Source: an uncultured Selenomonadales bacterium (lineage in GTDB: Bacteria; Bacillota; Negativicutes; Selenomonadales; Selenomonadaceae). Taken from it: a DNA stretch of 64,000 nt. The translations under genes were made by a program, and so were the position numbers. Each line of letters starts with the position of its first letter. Position 1 is the stretch's first letter. The notes below the pieces were generated by a model, which was not told the DNA's origin, searched no databases, and saw only the letters and a list, made by a program, of their open reading frames with translations. This document shows, piece after piece, positions 25,361 to 33,800 of the stretch. The stretch is taken from assembly GCA_937901445.1 (NCBI GenBank), contig CALDHY010000019.1, forward strand, positions 1-64,000. Reading direction: 5' to 3'.

Positions 25361-25475
25361 CTCTTTTGAGCAATAATTCCGGTATATAAAAGTTAATTAT
25401 TTTATTTTTGACAGACCAGAAATAAATGTTAAAATAGGCGGCAGAAAAATTATTAAATTTGAAGGGAAAATTTGT

Positions 25476-26054
25476 ATGACAGAAAAAGAAGTCTACGATT
25501 TGCTTGTTAAAACTAACGCAATTATGACAGGGCATTTCAGCCTTACGAGTGGTAAACATTCGCCGCACTATGTAGAAAAATTTAACGTACTCCAACACCC
25601 TGAAATGACAGAAAAACTTTGTAAGGCTATCGCTGAACATTTCAAAGACGCAAATATTGAAACAGTTGTGGGACCTGTAACGGGCGGAATAATTTTGGCG
25701 CACGAAACAGGAAAGGCACTTGGAACGCGTGCAATTTTTACCGAGCGTGTTGAAGGCAAAATGACATTCAGGCGCGGCTTTACACTGCATGAAGGCGAGC
25801 GTGTTTTGATTGTTGAAGACGTTGTAACGACGGGCGGCTCTGTTCGTGAAGTTATCGACGTTGTAAAAGAATTTGGCGGCGTACCGGTTGCAGTTGCAAT
25901 GCTTGTTGACAGGAGCGGCGGCAAGGCAACTTTTGACGATGTGCCGAATTTTGCGTTGTTGCATATGGACGTTGAAACTTATGAGCCGGAAAATTGCCCG
26001 CTTTGCAAACAAGGTATCCCACTTACAAAACGCGGTTCAACCGGCAAGAAATAG
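25476..26054 (+). CDS. pyrE: Orotate phosphoribosyltransferase
   Basis: PyrE makes OMP from orotate and PRPP, the step before PyrF. The 192-residue protein carries the PRPP-binding loop VLIVEDVVTTGGS (110-122) and the N-terminal GHFSLTSGKHSPHYVEK. The C-terminus has two cysteines (ENCPLCKQG) typical of a subgroup in Firmicutes. AAGGGAAAA precedes the ATG. The TAG stop is contributed by an octamer repeat tract. The separation from pyrF by decayed DNA suggests an insertion into an ancestral pyrFE operon. Confidence 0.96.
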   Translation: MTEKEVYDLLVKTNAIMTGHFSLTSGKHSPHYVEKFNVLQHPEMTEKLCKAIAEHFKDANIETVVGPVTGGIILAHETGKALGTRAIFTERVEGKMTFRRGFTLHEGERVLIVEDVVTTGGSVREVIDVVKEFGGVPVAVAMLVDRSGGKATFDDVPNFALLHMDVETYEPENCPLCKQGIPLTKRGSTGKK

Positions 26055-26129
26055 TGTGGTAGTGTGATAGTGCGGTAGTGTGATAGTTGAAGCTATACAA
26101 CTATTCCACTATCCAACTACAACACTAAT
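26053..26129 (+). repeat. Octamer tract with inverted half, copy 2
   Basis: Forward octamers (AGTGTGGT, AGTGTGAT, AGTGCGGT, AGTGTGAT, AGTTGAAG) starting inside the pyrE stop codon are followed by inverted ones (ACTATTCC, ACTATCCA, ACTACAAC, ACTAA). The two halves are complementary and may form the terminator of pyrE. Confidence 0.75.
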
Positions 26130-26147
26130 TTTGGCAAGGGGGATAAA

Positions 26148-27848
26148 ATGTTAAAAAATTTATCCGTGTGGAATTTTGCCTTGATTGAACACGCAGACCT
26201 TGAATTTGGCGAAGGGTTGAATATTTTGACGGGCGAAACGGGCGCGGGCAAATCCATTTTGATTGACGCCTTGAGCGCGGTACTTGGTCAGCGAATTGGT
26301 ACAAATTTAATTCGTACCGGCTGCGAAAATCTGCGCGTCGAGGCAGTTTTTTTATTGGAAGAAAATTCAAACGCCCGCAAAATTCTTTCAGAACTTGGAA
26401 TTGACATTGACGAAGACACGCTCATAATTTCGCGCAGAATCAATCTTAACGGCAAAAATAATTCTATCACTGCAAATGGTTTTCACGTAACTTTGACGGC
26501 GTTAAAAAAAATTGGCGCGGCGTTGGTTGATATTCACGGGCAAAATGAAAATCTTTCAATCCTGCGCGAGGAAAACATTTACAGCTTAATCGACAGCGCG
26601 GACAAAAAAATTTCCGGCGTGTTACAAGACTATCAAAAAATTTTCTATTCGTGGAGTTCGCAAGTTAAAAATCTTGAAGAAAAACGCCGCGCAATGGCTG
26701 AAAGTGAACAACGCCTTGATATGTTGCGCTGGCAGGAACAGGAAATTTTGCAAGCTGATTTAAAGCCCAATGAAGATGAAGAGTTGGAAAACGAATTGCG
26801 CCGCCTTTCAAACGCCGAAAAAATTTCTGCGCACGTTGCCGAGTCTTGCGAACTTTTGAACGGCGATTCTGAATTTAATATTTTAACCGCGCTTGCCAAA
26901 GTTGAAAAAAATCTAAATGACGTTGCAAAGTACGATTTAAAATTAAATCCCGCGTTGAAACTTTTGGAAGAGGCGGTAATTTCACTGCAGGAAGTTTACG
27001 GCGAAATTCGCTCCTACGCAGATATTTTTGAATTTTCGCCTGAAACGCTTGACGCCTTGCAAAATCGTATGGAAACTATTTACCAGCTTAAAAGGAAGTA
27101 CGGCGATTCAGTTGAAAAAATTTTAGCGCACTTGCAAAAAGTTCGTGCCGAAATTTCGGCGATTGAAAATTTTGATTCAGATGTTTCAAACTTGCAAAAA
27201 TTAATTTCGACGCTTGAAACTCAAACCAAAAGCCGCGCCGCCAATCTTTTTGAACTTAGAAAAACTTCAGCTGAAAAAATTTCTGTTGCAGTTGAAAGGG
27301 AAATTCGGCGGCTCGGTATGAAAAAAGCTCAATTTGTTGTAACGGTTGACGCGGCGAAAAATTTAACTTCAAACGGCGGCGATACGGCAAATATTTTATT
27401 TTCGGCGAATGTTGGCGAAGATTTAAAATCTTTGTCAAAAGTTGTTTCCGGCGGCGAACTTTCAAGAATTGCGCTTGCGATTAAAACTGTTTCGGCGGGG
27501 CGCGCAGATTCTGCCGGTACAATGGTTTTTGATGAAATTGACGCGGGATTGGGCGGCACGACCGCAAAAGTTGTAGCCGAATGTATTGCTAAAGTTTCAA
27601 AGTACAAGCAGGTTTTGTGCGTTACACATTTGGCGCAAATTGCCTGTATGGCTGATACGCACATTCAAATTTCAAAGTCCGATGACGGCAACCGCACTGT
27701 TACTCAAGTTAAAATTCTTGACGATAAAAGCCGCGTTTCTGAAATTGCGCGTATGGCGTCCGGCGTCGAAAATGAAGTTTCTGTTAAAAATTCTAAGGCT
27801 ATGATTCTTGACGCCAAAAAAATTAAATTGCAACCGCAAAATTTGTGA
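26148..27848 (+). CDS. recN: DNA repair protein RecN
   Basis: RecN is an SMC-like ATPase acting early in double-strand break repair. The 566 residues contain Walker A GETGAGKS (29-36), long coiled-coil arms (about 160-370), the ABC signature VVSGGELSRIALAIK and Walker B MVFDEIDAGLGG near the C-terminus. The ATG at 26148 follows AAGGGGG. Standard length and all motifs present. It is followed after 33 nt by a NUDIX hydrolase. Confidence 0.97.
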   Translation: MLKNLSVWNFALIEHADLEFGEGLNILTGETGAGKSILIDALSAVLGQRIGTNLIRTGCENLRVEAVFLLEENSNARKILSELGIDIDEDTLIISRRINLNGKNNSITANGFHVTLTALKKIGAALVDIHGQNENLSILREENIYSLIDSADKKISGVLQDYQKIFYSWSSQVKNLEEKRRAMAESEQRLDMLRWQEQEILQADLKPNEDEELENELRRLSNAEKISAHVAESCELLNGDSEFNILTALAKVEKNLNDVAKYDLKLNPALKLLEEAVISLQEVYGEIRSYADIFEFSPETLDALQNRMETIYQLKRKYGDSVEKILAHLQKVRAEISAIENFDSDVSNLQKLISTLETQTKSRAANLFELRKTSAEKISVAVEREIRRLGMKKAQFVVTVDAAKNLTSNGGDTANILFSANVGEDLKSLSKVVSGGELSRIALAIKTVSAGRADSAGTMVFDEIDAGLGGTTAKVVAECIAKVSKYKQVLCVTHLAQIACMADTHIQISKSDDGNRTVTQVKILDDKSRVSEIARMASGVENEVSVKNSKAMILDAKKIKLQPQNL

Positions 27849-27881
27849 TATATAATGAAAAAAATTTTTGGAGGAATTAAA

Positions 27882-28466
27882 ATGGCTTTAATTGACAATG
27901 ACGATAAAAATTTAATCGAGAAAAAAATTTCAAGTGAAGAAATTTTTCATGGGCATCTTTTGCACGTCTTTAAAGATGAAGTTGAACTGCCCAACGGCAA
28001 CAAGGCTACTCGTGAATGGATTAAACACCCCGGCGCGTCTTCAGTTATCCCGCTCTTGCCGGATAATCAAATTATTTTGGTGCGTCAATATCGTTATCCC
28101 GTCGCGCAGGTTACGCTTGAAGTTCCCGCCGGTAAACTCGATAAGCCCGGCGAAGACCCCGTAATTTGCGCGCAACGTGAACTTTCTGAAGAAACAGGCT
28201 ACACTGCAGGCAAAATTTGGAAACTTACCACCATTGCAACAACGGTTGGCTTTTCAAACGAATATATCCATTTGTACGCGGCAACAGATTTAACGCCCGG
28301 CAAAGTTCACCCCGACGCCGACGAATTTATTAATACAGTGAAAATGCCGTTGACTGCCGCGCTCCATTTGGTTGAAACGGGGAAAATTCTTGACGTTAAA
28401 TCTATCATTTCGATTTTACTTTTGGCAAAACAAATTTTTTTGAGTGAGGCTAAATCTAATGCTTAA
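27882..28466 (+). CDS. nudF: NUDIX hydrolase, ADP-ribose pyrophosphatase type
   Basis: Hydrolyses ADP-ribose or related nucleoside diphosphate sugars. From ATG 27882 the protein has 194 residues with a complete NUDIX box (G84-K-L ... REL-SEE-TGY, 84-107) and the ADPRase features HPGASSVIPL and VRQYRYPV upstream. TTGGAGG precedes ATG 27882 by 7 nt; an in-frame ATG at 27855 without such a site is rejected. Closely spaced behind recN. Confidence 0.93.
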   Translation: MALIDNDDKNLIEKKISSEEIFHGHLLHVFKDEVELPNGNKATREWIKHPGASSVIPLLPDNQIILVRQYRYPVAQVTLEVPAGKLDKPGEDPVICAQRELSEETGYTAGKIWKLTTIATTVGFSNEYIHLYAATDLTPGKVHPDADEFINTVKMPLTAALHLVETGKILDVKSIISILLLAKQIFLSEAKSNA

Positions 28467-28818
28467 AAAATTTTTATTGGCGGCGTTGATAGTTTTTTCA
28501 CTGCAAGCAACGGCTCAAGCTAGCAACATTGTAAAAATCGTCAATGACACTCATAAATCTATCACTGAAATTTATTTTTCGCCGACTGAAGCTCCGCACG
28601 AATGGATTTTATTCAGTGTAAATTATCTGCGCGACGGCGAATCTACAACAATTTATTTCGACGGGCGAAAATTTCAACCGCGTCCAATGTTGCGTTACTT
28701 TAGTATTGGCGTAAACTATGACGACTTCACGCAGGAAATTTGGAACGATATTGACATTTTCAACATTTCGGAAATTAAACTTTCGCAGGGAAGACGCTCT
28801 GTAGTTTTCAAAAGTTAA
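28459..28818 (+). CDS. Small secreted protein of unknown function
   Basis: From ATG 28459 (119 residues) the protein starts MLKKFLLAALIVFS and has a typical signal peptide with cleavage after AQA. The mature part of about 100 residues has alternating beta-type sequence (VKIVNDTHKSITEIYFSP, STTIYFDGR). This resembles small periplasmic beta-sandwich proteins that contain a conserved N-D-T near the start, but I cannot name a family. It overlaps the NUDIX stop by 8 nt. A GTG at 28444 would spoil the signal sequence only slightly and is a possible alternative start. Confidence 0.7.
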   Translation: MLKKFLLAALIVFSLQATAQASNIVKIVNDTHKSITEIYFSPTEAPHEWILFSVNYLRDGESTTIYFDGRKFQPRPMLRYFSIGVNYDDFTQEIWNDIDIFNISEIKLSQGRRSVVFKS

Positions 28819-28831
28819 TGGAGGCGTATGA

Positions 28832-29467
28832 ATGTTTGACGATCTCGGATATTTTTTTGTAAGGGCGTTGACAAGTTTACCGGCAATAATAATTGCAATG
28901 GTAATTCACGAATGGGCGCACGCCCGCACGGCTTACGCGCTGGGCGATCCTACGCCAAAAATGATGGGCAGATTGACTTTAAACCCTGCCGCGCACGTCG
29001 ATTTATTAGGCTTGTTAATGTTGTTTATTGTGCATTTTGGCTGGGCAAAACCCGTACAAATTAACCCGTACAATTTCAGCAACCCGCGCCGCGACGATAT
29101 TTTAGTTTCGCTTGCAGGACCTTTCTCAAATTTTGCAGTGGCGTTTGTAACTTTAATTTTTATGATTGTGCTTGTTAAAATGGGCGTTCCAATGTCGGAG
29201 GGAATGCAACTTGTATTTTCTTCGATTATGATAATCAACATAAATTTTGGGATTTTTAATTTAATACCAATTCCGCCGTTGGACGGTTATCACGTTTTAA
29301 AACAAATTCTTCCCTATGAATTGGCAGAAAAACTTGAAGGACTCGAACGTTACAGCTTTTTAATTTTGATAATAATTTTGATGACGCCGATAATCAGTGT
29401 AATTTTTGTACCAATGCAAAGATTTATTCTTGGAATTTTTCAAGGGATTGTGGGAATATTTTTATGA
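28832..29467 (+). CDS. Site-2 protease family (M50) membrane metalloprotease
   Basis: An intramembrane zinc protease of 211 residues and about five or six helices. The zinc motif HEWAH lies at 26-30 inside the first helix. The second motif, NLIPIPPLDGYHV (143-155, D151), supplies the third ligand. It belongs to the short Rip/SpoIVFB-like subgroup without PDZ domain; substrates are unknown. GGAGG precedes the ATG. It overlaps pth by 4 nt, so the two are translationally coupled. Confidence 0.9.
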   Translation: MFDDLGYFFVRALTSLPAIIIAMVIHEWAHARTAYALGDPTPKMMGRLTLNPAAHVDLLGLLMLFIVHFGWAKPVQINPYNFSNPRRDDILVSLAGPFSNFAVAFVTLIFMIVLVKMGVPMSEGMQLVFSSIMIININFGIFNLIPIPPLDGYHVLKQILPYELAEKLEGLERYSFLILIIILMTPIISVIFVPMQRFILGIFQGIVGIFL

Positions 29468-30042
29468 AAATTTTTGTAGGGCTGGGAAATCCCGGCGCGG
29501 AATATGCAAGTACAAAACACAACGTCGGCTTTATGCTTGCTGACAGATTGGCTAAAGAAATTGGCGCGGAAAATTGGCGCAATAACTTTAACGCGCTTGT
29601 TGCCGAAAGTTTTTTTGACGGCGAAAAAATTTTAATCGTCAAGCCGCAAACTTTTATGAATTTAAGCGGCGAGGCGGTAGTTCCCGTTGCAGATTTTTAC
29701 AAAATTGAACTTGAAAATTTAATCGTGGCGCATGACGATATGGATTTACCCGTTGGCACAATTCGCCTTCGCCCAAAAGGCAGCAGCGGCGGACATCGTG
29801 GCATTGCGTCAATAATTCAACATTTAGGCGGCTTGCAAAATTTTCCGCGTGTAAGAATTGGAATTGGCAGACCGCCGGAAAATTGGAGCGTCAACAGTCA
29901 CGTTTTAAGCCCTTTTAATTCTGAAGACGCACCCAAAATTGCGGCGGCTATTGAAAATTTAGTTCCTGCCGTAACTTGCTTTTTTCGTGAAGGAATTAAC
30001 AACGCCATGAATAAATTTAATCCCCACAAAGTTAAGGATTAA
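29464..30042 (+). CDS. pth: Peptidyl-tRNA hydrolase
   Basis: Pth recycles peptidyl-tRNA released from stalled ribosomes. The 192-residue protein contains the family start VGLGNPGAEY, the catalytic H19 in TKHN, the substrate-binding KPQTFMNLSG and HDDMDLPVG, and SGGHRGIASI. Its last codons and TAA stop are embedded in the first unit of an 81-bp tandem duplication. Confidence 0.96.
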   Translation: MKIFVGLGNPGAEYASTKHNVGFMLADRLAKEIGAENWRNNFNALVAESFFDGEKILIVKPQTFMNLSGEAVVPVADFYKIELENLIVAHDDMDLPVGTIRLRPKGSSGGHRGIASIIQHLGGLQNFPRVRIGIGRPPENWSVNSHVLSPFNSEDAPKIAAAIENLVPAVTCFFREGINNAMNKFNPHKVKD

Positions 30043-30176
30043 GGGTTAAGGATTAAGGAAAAATCCTTAGTCCCTAGTCCTTAGTCCCTAGTCCTTATTA
30101 ATCCCCACAAAGTTAAGGATTAAGGGTTAAGGGTTAAGGATTAAGGAAAAATCCTTAGTCCCTAGTCCTTAAAAGA
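30017..30176 (+). repeat. 81-bp tandem duplication made of heptamer hairpins
   Basis: The unit beginning TTAATCCCCAC at 30017 recurs at 30098, 81 nt later. Each unit holds heptamers of the GGATTAA/GGGTTAA kind followed after an A-run by complementary CCTTAGT/CCCTAGT heptamers, giving strong hairpins. The first copy includes the last codons of pth. It probably serves as the pth terminator. Confidence 0.85.
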
Positions 30177-30190
30177 AAGGAAGTTTTTCA

Positions 30191-30865
30191 ATGATTCGTG
30201 TACTACTTGCCGAAGATGATACAAAACTCGGCAAACTTATAAGCTATATGCTGATGCAAAACCGCGTACAAGTCGAATGGATACAAAACGGCTCGGATAT
30301 TTATGAATATGCAATGTATTCAGAGTACGATATTTTAATTTTGGATTGGATGATGCCGGGCGTTTCAGGAATTGACGCTTGCCGCCAACTGCGCGACGCC
30401 GGTTATGAAAAGGCAATTTTAATGTTGACTGCAAAAGATTCAATCGAAGACAGAGTAACCGGGCTTGACGCAGGCGCAGATGATTATTTGGTAAAGCCTT
30501 TTGAATTTGATGAACTTTTGGCGCGGCTTCGTGCGTTGAGTCGTCGCAGTACTCAAAAAATCCAGCAAGAAATTGTTGAAGTCGGCGAATTTACTTTAAA
30601 CCGTACAACAAAAGTTTTAAAGAAAAAAAATCAAGTCATTCAACTTTCACCGCGTGAATTTCAGCTGTTCGATTTACTTTCACAAAATTTGGGCGTGGTT
30701 GTACCGCGTGAAATTATTTTGGACAGAATCTGGGGCAGTGAACGCGATATTACTTCAAACAACATTGATTCGTATATGAAAATTTTGCGCAAAAAATTAA
30801 ATGACGTAGACGGCAGCATTACAATAAAAACCGTGCGCGGAATTGGCTACCGGCTGGAGGCTTAA
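30191..30865 (+). CDS. OmpR-family response regulator
   Basis: A 224-residue regulator with an N-terminal receiver domain (acidic pair E8-D9-D10, phospho-acceptor D52 in LDWMMPG, KPF near 104) and a C-terminal winged helix (LSPREFQLFDLL, SNNIDSYMKILRKKL, VRGIGYRLE). It pairs with the sensor kinase directly downstream, whose ATG overlaps its stop codon by one base. AAAGGAAG precedes the ATG. The signal and target genes are not evident from the neighbourhood. Confidence 0.95.
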   Translation: MIRVLLAEDDTKLGKLISYMLMQNRVQVEWIQNGSDIYEYAMYSEYDILILDWMMPGVSGIDACRQLRDAGYEKAILMLTAKDSIEDRVTGLDAGADDYLVKPFEFDELLARLRALSRRSTQKIQQEIVEVGEFTLNRTTKVLKKKNQVIQLSPREFQLFDLLSQNLGVVVPREIILDRIWGSERDITSNNIDSYMKILRKKLNDVDGSITIKTVRGIGYRLEA

Positions 30866-32166
30866 TGGAAATTTTCCGCAACAGTCGGCTGAAGTTGACG
30901 CTTGCCTATTCTTCGATAATGTGTATTTTTTTGATTGTGTTAATTTTTGTCGTGCGAATTACTATGGATTGGTCGCTGTCTTCGGAGCAAATGAGGGAAC
31001 TTTCCGACGCAACGGACGGCGTTGCAGAGGCGCAAGCATACCACATTCAACACCCAAACGCCGTTATTGATGAAAACCGTTACTACCGAAATACAAATGA
31101 CAGATTATTTTTTTATATTTTCGACGAATGGGGGCAACTTGTAGACTTTGTGCGGGCGTCATTCAGAGTTGAGCCTTTTATTTTGGAGTGGATGAATCCC
31201 GAACAAATCCCCAACGGCGATATAAAAACTTTTTCCTACCCGAATGAAAACGGGCGAATGTCAATGATTATGATGACTTCAAAAAAAATCCGTATCGCCG
31301 AAATTGAACAAACAATTTATGTCGGTAAAGACGTTACGGCGTTATATTCCGGCTTGCAAAAGGCAACTTACGCGCTGGTAATTTTGGGCGTGCTTGCATT
31401 GATAATCGCAACCGTAATTGGGCACATTATGGCAGGGCGCGCAATTATTCCAATGAAAGAAGCTTACGATAAACAAAAACAATTCGCCGCCGATGCCTCG
31501 CACGAATTACGAACGCCGCTTGCAGTTGTTATGGCGTCCGCTGATTTACTTTTGGCTGATAAATCAATACAAAACCCGCTCCTGCGCGAAGTTATCGAAG
31601 ATTTAAAGGGCGAAGTAAAAAAAATGTCAAAACTCGTCAGCGATTTATTGACTGTTGCACGCAGTGATAACAACGCACTGAAAATTAAAATTCAGAAAAT
31701 CGACTTGGGCAAACTCCTTGAACAAAACGTCCGAATGATGACGCCGCTTGCCGAAAAGAAAAAAATTTCGCTGATTGGTGTTAATTTTAAAAAAGTTGCA
31801 ATACAGGGCGATGAAGAAAAAATTAAACAACTGATTTTAATCCTTGTCGATAACGCAATAAAATATACGCCGGAAGGCGGCAAGGTTGCCGTTACGCTTG
31901 AAAAAGTCGAAGAAGACCGCGTTATTTTTTCTGTCAAAGACAGCGGGATAGGAATTGCGCCTGAAGATCAAGAAAAAATTTTTGAAAGATTTTACCGCGT
32001 CGATAAAGCGCGCTCCCGTGAAATGGGCGGTAACGGCTTGGGGCTTTCAATCGCTACTGAAATTTTGCGTATTCACGACGGGCGAATTTCTGTTGAAAGT
32101 GCATTGGGCGCGGGTACAAAATTTATCGTCGAACTGAAAACTGTTTTACCTGTTGGAGAAAAATAA
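30865..32166 (+). CDS. Sensor histidine kinase
   Basis: A 433-residue membrane kinase with a first transmembrane helix (about 14-33), an extracytoplasmic sensor region (about 35-165) and a second helix (168-190). The HisKA domain carries H213 in ASHELRTPLA, and the HATPase has VDNAIKYTPEGG, DSGIGI and GGNGLGLSIA. It is coupled to the response regulator before it. Small and simple in layout, without PAS or GAF domain. The sensed stimulus is unknown. Confidence 0.94.
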   Translation: MEIFRNSRLKLTLAYSSIMCIFLIVLIFVVRITMDWSLSSEQMRELSDATDGVAEAQAYHIQHPNAVIDENRYYRNTNDRLFFYIFDEWGQLVDFVRASFRVEPFILEWMNPEQIPNGDIKTFSYPNENGRMSMIMMTSKKIRIAEIEQTIYVGKDVTALYSGLQKATYALVILGVLALIIATVIGHIMAGRAIIPMKEAYDKQKQFAADASHELRTPLAVVMASADLLLADKSIQNPLLREVIEDLKGEVKKMSKLVSDLLTVARSDNNALKIKIQKIDLGKLLEQNVRMMTPLAEKKKISLIGVNFKKVAIQGDEEKIKQLILILVDNAIKYTPEGGKVAVTLEKVEEDRVIFSVKDSGIGIAPEDQEKIFERFYRVDKARSREMGGNGLGLSIATEILRIHDGRISVESALGAGTKFIVELKTVLPVGEK

Positions 32167-32169
32167 TTT

Positions 32170-33786
32170 ATGCTGAAAGAAATTATTGCAGATATTCCCG
32201 TTGAGTTGCCGCTGCAGAATCTGAAAAATATTTTGCCGCAAGATTTTATTAATTTCATTTCCGAAAAATGCGGCGTCAATCTTGAAAAGATTTATGAGCC
32301 GTTGACTTCAGCCGAAATTGAAAACGTTGTCGAAACTGCGCACTACGTTTACGAAAAAATTTTTGCAAGTTCAATGTTGACGCCGGAAAGTAAAATTGTT
32401 GCAACAGATTTAATTTTTGGTAAACTTTTTGAACGCTGGAAAAATTCAGATACGCCGGAACTTTTTTTCATAAAAATTCAAGCCAAATTTACACCGGCGC
32501 AAATTGTCAACGCAATTTACCATTACGCCGTTGATTGGCAAAAGTACAAGTGGATAATAAATTTTTTCGCCGCGCACAAACAGATTTTCCCGCGCCAAAA
32601 TAAAAAAATTCGTACTGTCGGAATTTACTACACGCGCCTTTTCAGCGGTGGCGTTGAGCGGTTTATTTCAATGATTATTCCAACTTATATTCAGCTCGGT
32701 TACCGCGTCATTTTGTTTACGGATATACAACTTCCGAAGCAAGAATTTCCATTGCCGCCGCAGTCAGAATTTTTTGAGCGCGTGAATTTTTCCACGTCAC
32801 GCCTTGCAACTTTGCGCCGCCTTGAAGAATTTTCAACCCTGCTAAAAAAATACAACGTCGATTTATTGATTAGTCATATGCGCGCAAAAGATTTTCCGGT
32901 GTTTGTACAGCTTTTATTTTGCAGATTGGAAGGCGTCAAAATCGCAATGCAACTTCACGGCTCGATAATGCACGAAGATTTCAGGTTTCCAAAAGCTTTA
33001 TCGTACAGCCTTAGCGATGCAATGACAGTACTTTCAAAAACTCGAAAAACTTTTCTGGAAAATTTTGGCTTACGTGCTTACTACATACCGAACCCAATAA
33101 ATTTGGACGCGGCAAATTTTGGCGGGCGCGACACCAAAAATTTTTCAAATATAATTCTTTGGGTCGGGCGAATTGCAGCTGATAAAAATCCTTTCGCCGC
33201 CCTTGCGATAATGAAACGGGTTGTCAAAAAAATTCCAACGGCAAAGTTAAAAATTATCGGCGCGGCTGAAAATCCAAGCTTTTTAGAAAAATTTAGAAAC
33301 GCAATTCAAACTAACGGGCTTGAAGAAAACGTTGAACTTTGCGGCTACCATACCAACATAAAAAATTTTTATGAACAGGCGGACGTTTTGTTGAATACTT
33401 CGCCGCACGAGGGCTGGGCGTTAGTCATTGCCGAAAGTAAATTTTATGAATTGCCGCTTGTACTTTACGAATTGCCGGATAACGAATTGACACAGGACGG
33501 CAAGGGCTGTATTTCAGTCGCGCAGGGCGATTCTTACGCGGCGGCACAGGCAATTATAAAAATTTTGACTGATACAGATTTTCGGCGCAAATTGTCAATT
33601 CAGGCGCGTGAAAGTATTCAGCCGTTTTTGAATTACGATATTGGCGGCGCGTGGCAAAGACTTTTTGACGACTTAGAAAAAGATTCAACCGAAAACCTGC
33701 GCGATTCAGGCAATTCACAAATTCAAAGTATTTTGCTTGAGGAAATTTTTAAACTTCAGCAACAGGTTAAAAAATCTTCAAATTAA
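32170..33786 (+). CDS. Glycosyltransferase family 4 protein with unknown N-terminal region
   Basis: The 538-residue protein has a GT-B glycosyltransferase (about 150-500). The nucleotide-sugar domain shows ILWVGRIAADKNPF (about 333), then ENVELCGYHTNI and the donor-site HEGWALVIAESKFYELPLV, and the acceptor side has the SGGVERFISMII loop. The first 140 residues are all-alpha and unassigned. It is probably involved in lipopolysaccharide or other surface glycan synthesis, but acceptor and sugar cannot be read. It begins 3 nt behind the kinase, so it may belong to the same transcript, followed by the M48 protease. Confidence 0.85.
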   Translation: MLKEIIADIPVELPLQNLKNILPQDFINFISEKCGVNLEKIYEPLTSAEIENVVETAHYVYEKIFASSMLTPESKIVATDLIFGKLFERWKNSDTPELFFIKIQAKFTPAQIVNAIYHYAVDWQKYKWIINFFAAHKQIFPRQNKKIRTVGIYYTRLFSGGVERFISMIIPTYIQLGYRVILFTDIQLPKQEFPLPPQSEFFERVNFSTSRLATLRRLEEFSTLLKKYNVDLLISHMRAKDFPVFVQLLFCRLEGVKIAMQLHGSIMHEDFRFPKALSYSLSDAMTVLSKTRKTFLENFGLRAYYIPNPINLDAANFGGRDTKNFSNIILWVGRIAADKNPFAALAIMKRVVKKIPTAKLKIIGAAENPSFLEKFRNAIQTNGLEENVELCGYHTNIKNFYEQADVLLNTSPHEGWALVIAESKFYELPLVLYELPDNELTQDGKGCISVAQGDSYAAAQAIIKILTDTDFRRKLSIQARESIQPFLNYDIGGAWQRLFDDLEKDSTENLRDSGNSQIQSILLEEIFKLQQQVKKSSN

Positions 33787-33800
33787 AAGGGGCAGATTTT

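Noticed and set aside
25323..26012. A 229-codon open frame on the minus strand across pyrE
   Set aside because: It mirrors the pyrE coding strand and has no ribosome-binding site. Its residues are rich in Phe, Asn and Cys, as expected from an antisense frame, whereas pyrE itself has all its motifs.
30017..30176. Heptamer and duplication tracts as a CRISPR array
   Set aside because: There are no unique spacers of regular length and no cas genes in the window; the tracts are tandem repeats and hairpins.
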